DNA from: Pseudohalocynthiibacter aestuariivivens | Lineage (GTDB): Bacteria > Pseudomonadota > Alphaproteobacteria > Rhodobacterales > Rhodobacteraceae | Reading direction: 5' to 3' | DNA length: 64,000 nt | Assembly (NCBI RefSeq): GCF_018457175.1 | Contig: NZ_JAGFNU010000001.1 | Location: 248,001 to 312,000 of the forward strand | Part shown: positions 16,187-24,743 of the stretch, in pieces | Numbering within the stretch: position 1 is the first letter of the stretch | How the letters are laid out: the number at the start of each line of letters is the position of its first letter | Notes under the pieces: model-generated | The model's input: only the letters and a program-made list of their open reading frames with translations | Databases searched by the model: none | Told to the model about the DNA's origin: nothing | Position numbers and translations under genes: made by a program

Positions 16187-16256
16187 GCCGAAAGCGCGAA
16201 TTGAGTGTGTTGCAGAAAAGCTCGCATGTATTGCGCGTCGCAAAGTCAGGCGTGTT

Positions 16257-16808
16257 CTAACCGAACGTGACTTCTACTTGCGCTTTCGCTAACCCAAACA
16301 CGCCAGTTCCTAACTCGCCAGCGAGTTTCCATTCTTTTGGTGTCATCAATCTGCTCAGCAATTGCCAAAGCTGTCCGGAAATTCCCTGAAGCCAACGTTT
16401 GATAATGGAAAACACTTTCTTGGTCTTTTTCCAAAACCCCGCTTGCGGAACATTCTGTGGGGCGTTTCGCGCGGACAGCAACGCTATTAGATTTTTGATC
16501 CGGGTTATCACGCTGGCAAGACGCCCAAGCAGAGATTGCAACTCCAGAATTTCGCTTTTCACACCTTCGGAGTTTTCACCATTCTGAATGTGCGCCAGCG
16601 AATTACGCAATGACTCAAGTTTTTCAAGAATTTCTTGGATCAGCCAGTAGACCCTCGTGCGTATCGTTTCCAGTTCTTCTTGTGGCGCAAACTCGCTCAG
16701 GAGCCGAACCGAACTGTGCTCAAATTCTGGATTTAGCTCTTCGATGATATGTTGTTCAAGCTGCCTGAAGTCATCAAATATTTCATCAACAGTCTGAATT
16801 AGGGACAT
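16257..16808 (-). CDS. Hypothetical helical protein
   Basis: A 183-residue protein. The first 100 residues are highly charged and helical with heptad character (F-R-Q-L-E-Q-H-I-I-E-E-L, then V-Y-W-L-I-Q-E-I-L-E-K-L-E-S-L-R). A middle helix reads L-A-S-V-I-T-R-I-K-N-L-I-A-L-L, and a basic amphipathic section W-K-K-T-K-K-V-F-S-I-I-K-R-W-L follows. The C-terminus is Gly-rich and weakly hydrophobic, so it may bind the membrane peripherally. AGGAGT sits before ATG 16808. I do not recognise the family. It is convergent with the universal stress protein and stands alone. Confidence 0.75.
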   Translation of the reverse strand: MSLIQTVDEIFDDFRQLEQHIIEELNPEFEHSSVRLLSEFAPQEELETIRTRVYWLIQEILEKLESLRNSLAHIQNGENSEGVKSEILELQSLLGRLASVITRIKNLIALLSARNAPQNVPQAGFWKKTKKVFSIIKRWLQGISGQLWQLLSRLMTPKEWKLAGELGTGVFGLAKAQVEVTFG

Positions 16809-16964
16809 GGTGGAATACTCCTGAAAAAAAAATGAATATCTCAACATGATACATCAAAGGCGGTATTCAGACAAAGTAAACACAACCGAAGAGGGTCATT
16901 GCATGATACGAAAAAACCAGACGCTAAGCGAAGTAATTTGAGTAGCGCAACTTCTCGGGTATCT

Positions 16965-18251
16965 CTAAGTCTGCGGAAGATGCGCGGAATGGCGTCGTCG
17001 CACGGAATCCGGGCGGTTGGTCAAAGAAAGTTGCGCGTCGTTGCGCGCCTGTCTTGAAATCACTTTCCCATTCGCAATGACCCAAAGCCGGTCGGGACGC
17101 AAGCGCAGCGCTTCGATCGTGTTGCCTGCATCGAGCACCACAAGCGATGCCTTTGCTCCAACGCGAAGCCCAAAATCCTCAAGCCCCATGATTTTGGCGC
17201 TTTCAAACGTCACCATGTCAAAACATTTGCGCATTTCATCTGGGTTGGTCATCTGCCCCACGTGCAGGCCCATGAAGGCGACATCAAGCATGTCTGCCGT
17301 TCCAAGGCTATACCAGGGATCAAGCACGCAATCCTGCCCAAACCCCACAGTAATGCCCATGGCCAGCATTTCTTTCACACGGGTCATGCCGCGGCGTTTA
17401 GGGAAGGTGTCATGACGGCCTTGTAAAACGATGTTAATCAGTGGGTTTGGTATGGCTGCCACTTCGGCCTCCTGTATCAGAGGTAGCAGTTTCGAGACGT
17501 AATAGTTGTCCATCGAATGCATTGACGTCAGATGCGAACCCGCAACCCGGCCCTGCAGCCCCAACCGTCGAGTCTCATAGGCTAGTGTTTCGATGTGGCG
17601 CGACATTGGGTCATCCGTTTCGTCACAATGCATGTCGACCATAAGTCCGCGCTCTGCTGCAATCTCGCAAAGAGCGCGAACAGATGCGGCCCCGTCTGCC
17701 ATTGTACGTTCGAAATGCGGAATGCCGCCAACCACATCTACGCCCATATCAAGCGCCCGGATCGTGTTTTCCAGTGCGGTCGGGCTTCGGTACAGGCCGT
17801 CTTGCGGGAAGGCTACTAGTTGCAGGTCAATATAGTCTGCAACCAGCTTTTTAACCTCTAGCAACGCCTGAACTCCAATCAACCTGTCATCGCAGACATC
17901 AACATGACTGCGGATCGCCAGCAGCCCCATGCTTGCGGCCCAATCGCAATAGGCAAGCGCCCGGTCGCGGACTTGTTCAAGCGTCATAATCTCTTTCAGT
18001 TCACCCCAAAGGCCGATGCCTTCCAGCAATGTACCCGAAGCATTGATGCGCGGGATGCCGTAGGACTGTGTTGCGTCCAGATGGAAATGCGGGTCAACTA
18101 GTGGCGGGCTGACCAGGTCTCCGCTGGCGTCGATAACCTGTCTTGCTTCCGCTTCTATACTTTCGATAGCGGTAATCCGGTTTCCCTTGATACCGATATC
18201 AGTGATGCGCCCATCGGGCAGGGTGCCACCTTTTACGATTATATCGAACAT
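16965..18251 (-). CDS. Cytosine-deaminase-like amidohydrolase
   Basis: A 428-residue metal-dependent amidohydrolase of the cytosine/isoguanine deaminase group. The metal ligands appear as D-P-H-F-H-L-D (His55, His57), M-H-C-D-E-T-D-D in mid sequence, S-H-L-T-S-M-H, and F-G-Q-D-C-V-L-D-P-W. The N-terminal strands and the C-terminal A-S-L-V-V-L-D-A form the composite beta domain. These enzymes deaminate cytosine, isocytosine or related ring substrates. It is the last gene of the BMP-type ABC operon, touching the permease gene by one base, so the substrate is probably an imported nucleobase or nucleoside derivative. Confidence 0.9.
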   Translation of the reverse strand: MFDIIVKGGTLPDGRITDIGIKGNRITAIESIEAEARQVIDASGDLVSPPLVDPHFHLDATQSYGIPRINASGTLLEGIGLWGELKEIMTLEQVRDRALAYCDWAASMGLLAIRSHVDVCDDRLIGVQALLEVKKLVADYIDLQLVAFPQDGLYRSPTALENTIRALDMGVDVVGGIPHFERTMADGAASVRALCEIAAERGLMVDMHCDETDDPMSRHIETLAYETRRLGLQGRVAGSHLTSMHSMDNYYVSKLLPLIQEAEVAAIPNPLINIVLQGRHDTFPKRRGMTRVKEMLAMGITVGFGQDCVLDPWYSLGTADMLDVAFMGLHVGQMTNPDEMRKCFDMVTFESAKIMGLEDFGLRVGAKASLVVLDAGNTIEALRLRPDRLWVIANGKVISRQARNDAQLSLTNRPDSVRRRHSAHLPQT

Positions 18252-19195
18252 CAGCGCTCCCCTTTGTTAAACGCCACCATCAGGGCTGCAGGCACCTCTG
18301 CACGCCGCGACATGACCACAAGCGCGAGGATCGAAAGCAAGTAAGGCATCATCAGAAACACTTGATAAGGGACATTGGCACCAAGTGGCGTTTGCTGAAT
18401 TCTGATCTGCAGCGCATCAAACGCGGCAAACAGAATTGCTCCAAGTAGTGCCTTACTAGGCTTCCACGCCCCAAAAACCACAAGCGCAATGCAAATCCAT
18501 CCGCGCCCGTTTACCATTTCAAAGAAGAAGGAATTGAAGGCAGACATGGTCAGAAACGCCCCGCCAACGGCCATTAGACCGCTGCCGACCATCACAGCCC
18601 CAATACGAATTCCGCTAACCGACAGCCCCTGTGCATCAACCGCAGACGGGTTTTCCCCTGCTGCGCGCAAGGCAAGCCCAACCGGCGTTCGGTAAAGCAC
18701 CAGTGATAGGACCAACACCAAGACAAAGGCCAGATAGGTTAGCGGTGTTTGGGTGAATAGCGCTGGGCCAATGACCGGAATTTCTGACAATATGGGGATC
18801 GGCAGGGGTTGAAACGCTTCTATCTTTGGTGGGCTTGTGACCTCTGGTAACGCCAGTCGATAACTGAAATAGGTCAGGGATGTTGCGAGCAGGGTGATCC
18901 CCAAACCGACAACATGCTGTGACAATCCAAATGGCACGGTCAGGATGCCGTGCATCAGGCCAAACAACATTCCAGACAGCATGGCGACGCCCACACCGGT
19001 CCAAAGGCCATAACCGGAATAAACCGTCATCCAGCCCGCGAATGCGCCGACAACCATGATGCCTTCGATGCCTAGGTTCAGAACACCTGCGCGTTCACAA
19101 ATAAGCTCTCCCATCGTTGCAAAGATCAGGGGGCTTGCGATACGGATCGCTGCTGTCCAGAAGCTTGCAGAAATCAGGATGTCTAAGATTTCCAT
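18251..19195 (-). CDS. ABC transporter permease (nucleoside/BMP type), second subunit
   Basis: A 314-residue integral membrane protein with about eight to nine helices, of the BPD_transp_2 family (RbsC/LivH-like). The motif F-A-T-M-G-E-L-I-C-E-R-A-G-V-L-N-L-G-I-E-G-I is diagnostic for the YufQ/NupC-like permeases paired with BMP lipoproteins. The EAA-like region reads L-R-A-A-G-E-N-P-S-A-V-D-A-Q-G. AAGGA precedes the ATG, which follows the upstream permease stop within a few bases. It forms the channel with the 19202-20251 product. Confidence 0.94.
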   Translation of the reverse strand: MEILDILISASFWTAAIRIASPLIFATMGELICERAGVLNLGIEGIMVVGAFAGWMTVYSGYGLWTGVGVAMLSGMLFGLMHGILTVPFGLSQHVVGLGITLLATSLTYFSYRLALPEVTSPPKIEAFQPLPIPILSEIPVIGPALFTQTPLTYLAFVLVLVLSLVLYRTPVGLALRAAGENPSAVDAQGLSVSGIRIGAVMVGSGLMAVGGAFLTMSAFNSFFFEMVNGRGWICIALVVFGAWKPSKALLGAILFAAFDALQIRIQQTPLGANVPYQVFLMMPYLLSILALVVMSRRAEVPAALMVAFNKGER

Positions 19196-19201
19196 GTATC
19201 C

Positions 19202-20251
19202 TTACTCCCTGACAATGCGAAAACGGGTGAGCATGATCGCGAGCACCATCAGCAACAAGGCCGTGGCGAGCATAATATCGGCGATGTAGGTAGGCACACC
19301 CGCGGCGCGGCTCATGCTGTCAGCGCCGACGAAAATGCCAGCAACAAACAGTGCAGATACAACAACACCAATCGGGTTCAAAAAGGCCAGCATTGCAACG
19401 ATGATGCCGGTGTAGCCAAACCCTGGTGACAGATCGAGCGTGAGATTGCCCTTAAGTCCGGCAACTTCGGAAAACCCGGCGAGGGCTGCAAGCCCACCTG
19501 ACAAAAGTGCGGTTTTGATAAGGACGGTGTTCACCGGGATTCCGGCAAATTGCGCGGCTTTCTGGTTCAATCCAACGGCGCGCATTTCATACCCTAGCGT
19601 GGTCCGTGTCTGGATCATCCAGACAACCGCGGCGGATACGATGGCCAGCCCAAATCCCCAGTGCAGGCGCAGCCCTTCGACGATGCGCGGCAGCCGGGCC
19701 TCGGGGATCAAGCGGGCCGATTTTGGCCAGCCCATACCCATCGGGTCCTTGAGCACACCTTCAAGAAGCATTGATACCAAAAGCAACACAACAAAATTGA
19801 AAAGCAGGGTCGTAACAACTTCGTCCACGCCAAACCGGGTTTTGAGATAGGCAGGCAAAAGCAGAACAAGAGCGCCCGCGAACATGGCGCAGATTGCAAT
19901 CGTTGGAAGTAGCAGGCCAGACGGCCAGGCAAGTGCCCCTGTTCCCAGCAGTACAGTTAAGACTGCACCAGCATAAAGCTGTGCTTCCGCCCCAATGTTC
20001 CAAAGCCGCGCGCGAAAAGCGACCGCGACCGCGAGCCCGGTAAAGATCAGCGGTGTGGCGCGGTTCAAGGTTTCAAGCGCCGCGAACTTGGAACCAACAG
20101 CGCCATCGATGATCAACCCCAGAACCGAAAACGGATTGGCCCCAGCCAACATAGCTAAAAATGAGGCGACAAAGACCGTAACCGTCAAGGCCAGCAATGG
20201 AAGCGACAGAGTGCGCGTGACTGTAGGGTTCGCAATGGGCTCAAGCCGCAT
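19202..20251 (-). CDS. ABC transporter permease (nucleoside/BMP type), first subunit
   Basis: A 349-residue membrane protein of the BPD_transp_2 family (YufP-like). It has N-I-G-A-E-A-Q-L-Y-A-G-A-V, the family motif near residue 80, and V-G-L-N-Q-K-A-A-Q-F-A-G-I-P in the cytoplasmic coupling loop. I took ATG 20251 (M-R-L-E-P-I-A-N), which overlaps the ATPase stop by 11 bases; the longer open frame to 20539 lies inside the ATPase gene and is a shadow. Confidence 0.93.
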   Translation of the reverse strand: MRLEPIANPTVTRTLSLPLLALTVTVFVASFLAMLAGANPFSVLGLIIDGAVGSKFAALETLNRATPLIFTGLAVAVAFRARLWNIGAEAQLYAGAVLTVLLGTGALAWPSGLLLPTIAICAMFAGALVLLLPAYLKTRFGVDEVVTTLLFNFVVLLLVSMLLEGVLKDPMGMGWPKSARLIPEARLPRIVEGLRLHWGFGLAIVSAAVVWMIQTRTTLGYEMRAVGLNQKAAQFAGIPVNTVLIKTALLSGGLAALAGFSEVAGLKGNLTLDLSPGFGYTGIIVAMLAFLNPIGVVVSALFVAGIFVGADSMSRAAGVPTYIADIMLATALLLMVLAIMLTRFRIVRE

Positions 20252-21788
20252 TTGTGGCCTCCTCGTCAAAACCGTGTCCTGCCATCCAAACACCAAGCTC
20301 CGCCGCCGTCTTGCTACCGCGTGGGAAACCCGGTGACAGGCGGCCTTCGGAGATAACGTGGATGACATCGGACAGCGCCATGATCTCTTCCAGATCTTCG
20401 GAAATAAGCAATACCGCAGCGCCGCCAGCGCGGGCATCCAACAGGCGCGAATGCACGTAGGAGACAGCCCCGATATCAAGACCACGTACAGGCTGATTAG
20501 CCAGAATGATGCTTGGAGACTGCTCAAGTACCCGGCCAAGGATCAGCTTTTGCATGTTTCCGCCGGAAAGCAGCCGAATACGTGTCTGAGGGCCCGGGCA
20601 ACGGACGTCGTAGGTGTCGATAATATGTTTCGAAAAATCCTCGGCCTTTTGCCAATTCATCCAGCCTTTTCGGCTGTAAGGGGCTTCGGAATAGTTCTCG
20701 AGGATCGCGTTCTCGGTCAAATCAAAATCTGCGATCGTGCCGGTCTTGTGCCGATCCTCAGGAATACGGGCTATGCCCGCTGATACTGCGGCGCGTGGCG
20801 TCCAGTTAACAGGTTCGGAATTTTCCAAGGCTATTGTGCCGGAAAGCGGTGTTGTCAAACCCCCAATCATGTCGGCAAGTGCGGACTGTCCATTGCCTGA
20901 TACGCCGGCAAGGCCGATGATTTGTCCGGCTCTTAGATCGAGCGACAGCGATTTCAAACCAGGCGCGCTGCCCTGATCAGCAGTCGAAACATTCTGAAGC
21001 CGCATCAGAGCCGGGCCAGCCGTAGAGTCTGCAACTTTCGGAGGTGTAACTTCTTCTCCAACCATCAGTGTTGCGAGGACGTGGCGGTCTGTTCCTTCTG
21101 TCAAAACTTCGGCAACAAGACGGCCGTGGCGAAGCACAAGGACACGGCTTGAGATTGCCATAACTTCGTGCAGCTTGTGCGAAATAAAGACCACCGACAA
21201 ACCCAGATCGACAGCCTTGCGCATCGTTGCAAACAGGTCATCGGTTTCCTGAGGTGTCAGAACGGCGGTCGGCTCATCAAGGATCAGAATCCGTGCATCG
21301 CGGTAAAGCGCCTTGAGTATTTCCACCCTTTGTCGCTCACCTACCGACAATGCGCCGACACGCGCATCAGGGTGAACTGTCAGGCCAAAATCACCGGATA
21401 ATTTAATAATGCGTGCGCGGGCTGCAGACCGGTCAAAACCCAGACGCCATAAGGGTTGGGTGCCGAGTACGATGTTTTCCAGCACGGTCATATTGTCAGC
21501 AAGGGTAAAGTGCTGGTGAACCATGCCTACGCCTGCGGCCAAAGCAGCTCGTGGGTTTCCCGGTGGCAGTTCCTGGCCGAACACTTCAACGCTCCCTGTA
21601 TCGGCGGTGTAATGGCCGAACAGGATGTTCATCAACGTTGTCTTACCCGCGCCGTTTTCACCGAGTAGCGCTATTACCTCGCCTTTGTGCAGGTCGAGGC
21701 TGACCGCGTCATTCGCGACCAAAGCACCAAAGGTTTTGGTGATACGGTCGAGGCGCAGGACAACCTGCGCCTCACTTTGCTTAGCCAT
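20241..21788 (-). CDS. ABC transporter ATP-binding protein with two ATPase domains
   Basis: A 515-residue double ABC protein as found for ribose and BMP-type nucleoside importers. Domain 1 has Walker A G-E-N-G-A-G-K-T-T-L, signature L-S-V-G-E-R-Q-R-V-E and Walker B I-L-I-L-D-E-P-T. Domain 2 is degenerate at Walker A (G-V-S-G-N-G-Q-S-A-L) and has the signature L-S-G-G-N-M-Q-K with I-I-L-A-N-Q-P in place of Walker B; this asymmetry is normal in the family. It drives uptake through the two permeases encoded next. Its ATG follows the substrate-binding protein stop directly. Confidence 0.95.
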   Translation of the reverse strand: MAKQSEAQVVLRLDRITKTFGALVANDAVSLDLHKGEVIALLGENGAGKTTLMNILFGHYTADTGSVEVFGQELPPGNPRAALAAGVGMVHQHFTLADNMTVLENIVLGTQPLWRLGFDRSAARARIIKLSGDFGLTVHPDARVGALSVGERQRVEILKALYRDARILILDEPTAVLTPQETDDLFATMRKAVDLGLSVVFISHKLHEVMAISSRVLVLRHGRLVAEVLTEGTDRHVLATLMVGEEVTPPKVADSTAGPALMRLQNVSTADQGSAPGLKSLSLDLRAGQIIGLAGVSGNGQSALADMIGGLTTPLSGTIALENSEPVNWTPRAAVSAGIARIPEDRHKTGTIADFDLTENAILENYSEAPYSRKGWMNWQKAEDFSKHIIDTYDVRCPGPQTRIRLLSGGNMQKLILGRVLEQSPSIILANQPVRGLDIGAVSYVHSRLLDARAGGAAVLLISEDLEEIMALSDVIHVISEGRLSPGFPRGSKTAAELGVWMAGHGFDEEATNAA

Positions 21789-22826
21789 TTATGACGACCG
21801 CGGTTCTTCGTCGTTGATTTCGACGGAAAAACTGCCGTCTTTGATTGCAGCTTCGCGCTCTGCTACCAGCGCGAGAGCATCTTCCGGAACTTTGCCTTCG
21901 AAAGTGCCGAGCGGCGCAAGGGAACTGCCCCCTTCGCTCATGAAGGAATAGACACCGTAGTCAGCAGCGGTGAAGCTGCCTGCCTGCACTTCTGCAATGG
22001 CTTTATCCAAGGTTGGTTCAAAGTGCCAAAGAGCAGAGGCAGCAACGGTATCAGGGTAGTCGGATTGCGTGTCGATCACATTGCCGATGGCAAGCACGCC
22101 GCGTTCTTGTGCTGCGTCTGAAACACCAAAGCGTTCGGCATACAGAACATCTGCACCCTGTTCGATCATCGCGAAGGCAGTTTCTTTAGCCTTGGGTGGA
22201 TCAAACCAGCTGCCGATAAAGCTGACCTGAAAGGTGATATCAGGGTTGATCTCACGTGCACCAGCCATGAAGGCATGCATCAGCCGGTTCACCTCGGGAA
22301 TCGGGAAACCCCCGACCATGCCGATGTTGCCAGCTTTGGTAAGCGAGCCTGCAATAATTCCAGACAGGTAAGACGCATCCTGAATATAGTTGTCGAACAC
22401 AGAGAAATTCGCCAGCGCATCATCCTGTTTGAAGCTGGAACCCATCAGGAAAGCGATATTGGGGTAGTCTGCCGCGACTTCGCGCGCTTCTTGTTCTACA
22501 CCAAAAACTTCGCCGATGATGAGCTGATATCCCTGTTCAGCGTATTCCCGCATCACACGCGTATAATCGGTGTTACTGACATTTTCGGAATAGGTGTATT
22601 CGATATCACCACGCCCCTGAGCGGTTTCAGCAGCTTTGTGAATTCGGCTGACCCATTGCTGCTCGACCGGGACTGTGTAGATGCCAGCTACTTTAAGCGG
22701 TTCGGCAGCAAGCGCGCGACCGGGAAGGCCGACAATACCGGTCATCGTTAGCGCAGCCGCGCTGGTTGCCAGCAGCCTTCGGCGCGTCATTCCGGACAGC
22801 TGAGATGTGGTCTTTAAATTATTCAT
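21789..22826 (-). CDS. BMP family ABC transporter substrate-binding protein
   Basis: A 345-residue periplasmic protein of the basic membrane protein/PnrA family, which binds purine and pyrimidine nucleosides. The N-terminus carries a twin-arginine-like signal (M-T-R-R-R-L-L-A-T-S-A-A-A) ending A-L-A-A. The mature part has Y-S-E-N-V-S, G-Y-Q-L-I-I-G-E-V-F-G-V and I-G-M-V-G-G-F-P-I-P-E-V-N-R, typical of the family. I chose ATG 22826, with a G-rich ribosome site; the frame stays open to 22910. It is the first gene of the importer operon, 128 bases behind the RpiR gene. Confidence 0.94.
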   Translation of the reverse strand: MNNLKTTSQLSGMTRRRLLATSAAALTMTGIVGLPGRALAAEPLKVAGIYTVPVEQQWVSRIHKAAETAQGRGDIEYTYSENVSNTDYTRVMREYAEQGYQLIIGEVFGVEQEAREVAADYPNIAFLMGSSFKQDDALANFSVFDNYIQDASYLSGIIAGSLTKAGNIGMVGGFPIPEVNRLMHAFMAGAREINPDITFQVSFIGSWFDPPKAKETAFAMIEQGADVLYAERFGVSDAAQERGVLAIGNVIDTQSDYPDTVAASALWHFEPTLDKAIAEVQAGSFTAADYGVYSFMSEGGSSLAPLGTFEGKVPEDALALVAEREAAIKDGSFSVEINDEEPRSS

Positions 22827-22860
22827 TATTTTTACCCCCGTTGGATTTGATTTCATACTT

Positions 22861-22876
22861 TTGACCAATTGGTAAA
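22861..22876. promoter_or_regulatory. Candidate operator between rpiR and the BMP operon
   Basis: TTGACCAATTGGTAAA holds the perfect 10-bp palindrome ACCAATTGGT with partly symmetric flanks, 35 bases before the BMP gene start. A second perfect palindrome, AACAATTGTT, lies at 22906-22915. The half TTTGACCA recurs in the divergent region at 23875, which suggests a site for the RpiR protein. Binding is inferred only. Confidence 0.4.
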
Positions 22877-22954
22877 CTTTCTTGCGATTCGGTTCAATCA
22901 AAACTAACAATTGTTCAAATTCATTCGTGCATATTACCTAAAATTTCAGCGCCC

Positions 22955-23827
22955 CTAACTAAATTTGCGGAACAGACGTGTCATGTCGAATAACTCGTCC
23001 AATCTTTCAAACCGCTCTCTGGTCTCGGGCCAGATTTTTTCCTGTACCGCAGCGATCATGGCTTCGAGCAGCATCATCGTGGCAATATTGGAATCCCAAG
23101 CCGAAGGGATTTCGACCCAACAGTTAAAAATATGGTCGGCGACTTTCGCGACGGGAGAGGCCCATTGATCGGTAATCAGGATTACCTTTACCCCCCGGGA
23201 CGAAGCAAGTTCTGCCAGACGCAGCAGGTTGGTTTCGTAGCGCCGTACATCGAACATAAGCAGGACATCACCTTCGGCCATATCAAGCACGTAATGCGGC
23301 CAGGTGGCCGAGGATGACGTCATATGGGTGACCCTTGGCCGGATCGCCTGCATATGCGTAAACGTATAGTCGGCGAGCGCGCGGGTAATTCGGCCTCCTA
23401 CAACAAAAAGCTGATTTTCCTTGTCAGCCAAAACGGAAACCGCCTGATCAAACTTTTCGGTATCAACATGCGAAAGGGTTTGGCTGAGATTATGCATAAC
23501 TGAATCTGCAAATCGATTCAGCATATGAGAATCCGGCGCTTCACTTGCCCAGTTCTCATGTTTTTTTATCGGCCCTGAAACCTGCGCCTCAAGCTCTTCC
23601 CGTAACGCTTTGTGAAATTGGGGATACCCTTTGAAGCCAAGTTTTTGAACCATCCTGGCAACGGTTGGGGTCGATACGCCGGCATTCTCTGCAACAATTG
23701 TGATCGAGGCAAGTCCGGCAGCAGGGTAGTTTTCCAGAAGGGAATTGGCCAGTTTACGTTCTGTCTGAGTCAGCGACTCATACCGGCTGCGGATCAGACT
23801 GCGCACTGTTTGCGAGGAATTCGGCAA
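22955..23827 (-). CDS. MurR/RpiR family transcriptional regulator
   Basis: A 290-residue regulator. The N-terminal HTH_6 domain includes L-T-Q-T-E-R-K-L-A-N-S-L-L and A-G-V-S-T-P-T-V-A-R-M-V-Q-K-L-G-F-K-G-Y-P-Q-F, the RpiR signature. The C-terminal half is a SIS domain (V-V-G-G-R-I-T, then L-L-M-F-D-V-R-R-Y), which usually binds a phosphosugar or other small ligand. It lies between the BMP operon (same strand) and the divergent TRAP/ligase operon, so it could control either or both. The ligand is unknown. Confidence 0.94.
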   Translation of the reverse strand: MPNSSQTVRSLIRSRYESLTQTERKLANSLLENYPAAGLASITIVAENAGVSTPTVARMVQKLGFKGYPQFHKALREELEAQVSGPIKKHENWASEAPDSHMLNRFADSVMHNLSQTLSHVDTEKFDQAVSVLADKENQLFVVGGRITRALADYTFTHMQAIRPRVTHMTSSSATWPHYVLDMAEGDVLLMFDVRRYETNLLRLAELASSRGVKVILITDQWASPVAKVADHIFNCWVEIPSAWDSNIATMMLLEAMIAAVQEKIWPETRERFERLDELFDMTRLFRKFS

Positions 23828-23874
23828 AGGCTTTCCCTAAATTTTATGCGTTCACTCTAAGTTGGGTTTTTGTG

Positions 23875-23892
23875 TTTGACCAGCGTGTGAAA
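23875..23892. promoter_or_regulatory. Possible second RpiR site before the TRAP/ligase operon
   Basis: TTTGACCAGCGTGTGAAA shares the half TTTGACCA and a trailing AAA with the palindrome at 22861. It lies in the 70-base divergent region between the RpiR gene and the amidohydrolase gene. The right half is poorly symmetric, so this is weak. Confidence 0.25.
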
Positions 23893-23897
23893 ATATA

Positions 23898-24743
23898 TTG
23901 ACAGATCGTGAAAGAAAGGAAAGTATTTTATCAGGCGGGGGAATCCAGTTGGTCGGAACGAATACAAAACAGTCCAGCACTGTCGTCGAGGTGCTGAACC
24001 CCGATGGGGTTGGTCCTGTTGTTTTGGTTTGTGAACATGCCTCGGCACATATTCCGGAAGCATACAATAATCTTGGGTTAAGCCCCGCTACACGCGACAG
24101 TCATGCGGTCTGGGATCCGGGCGCACGGGCTCTTGCCGCTCGTCTTTCAAAAGCACTTAATGCGCCGCTTATTGCGGGACGAGTTTCCAGGCTGGTGTAC
24201 GATTGCAATCGACCACCTGAATCACCAGGCGCGATGCCGGAAAAGTCCGAGTTGATCGAGGTTCCCGGCAATCAGGGTTTAAACGATGAAGACAAGGCGG
24301 CACGGGTTGAACAGGTTTATGTTCCGTTCTGCAATGCTGTGGGCGAGGTTCTGGAAGCCCGGGAATCAAACGCGATTCCAACCGTGCTCGTGACGATTCA
24401 CAGTTTCACGCCGCTTTATTTTGGCAAACCAAGAAATGTCGAGATTGGCATTTTGCACGACACAGATAGCCGCGTCGCAGATGCGATGCTCGCGCAGTCA
24501 GAATTGATAGCCCCCCGCGTTGTCGAGAGGAATTCTCCGTATGGCCCTGCTGATGGCGTGACACATTCGTTGAAAATTCATGGCATAGAACATGGGTTGA
24601 TGAACGTAATGATCGAAGTTCGAAACGATCTTTTGGAAACGGAGGCGGCGCAAGATGCTATTGCCGATGAATTGCTTGGTTTGCTCGCTTCGTCGCTAAA
24701 AGAACTTGGCCTTGTAATAATGGGAACCTCCCATCATGCCTAG
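23898..24743 (+). CDS. N-formylglutamate amidohydrolase family protein
   Basis: A protein of up to 281 residues of the FGase (HutG-type) family. It has V-V-L-V-C-E-H-A-S-A-H-I-P at the first metal-binding loop, W-D-P-G-A-R-A-L-A-A-R-L, Y-D-C-N-R-P-P and V-T-I-H-S-F-T-P, all conserved in the family. Family members hydrolyse N-formylglutamate and related N-acyl or amide bonds. No hut genes are nearby. Instead it heads an operon with a TRAP transporter, a glutamine-synthetase-like ligase and two dehydrogenases, so its true substrate may be a gamma-glutamyl amide. The start is uncertain: TTG 23898 is the far end, and TTG 23952 lies after a GGGGGA ribosome-like site. Confidence 0.85.
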   Translation: MTDRERKESILSGGGIQLVGTNTKQSSTVVEVLNPDGVGPVVLVCEHASAHIPEAYNNLGLSPATRDSHAVWDPGARALAARLSKALNAPLIAGRVSRLVYDCNRPPESPGAMPEKSELIEVPGNQGLNDEDKAARVEQVYVPFCNAVGEVLEARESNAIPTVLVTIHSFTPLYFGKPRNVEIGILHDTDSRVADAMLAQSELIAPRVVERNSPYGPADGVTHSLKIHGIEHGLMNVMIEVRNDLLETEAAQDAIADELLGLLASSLKELGLVIMGTSHHA

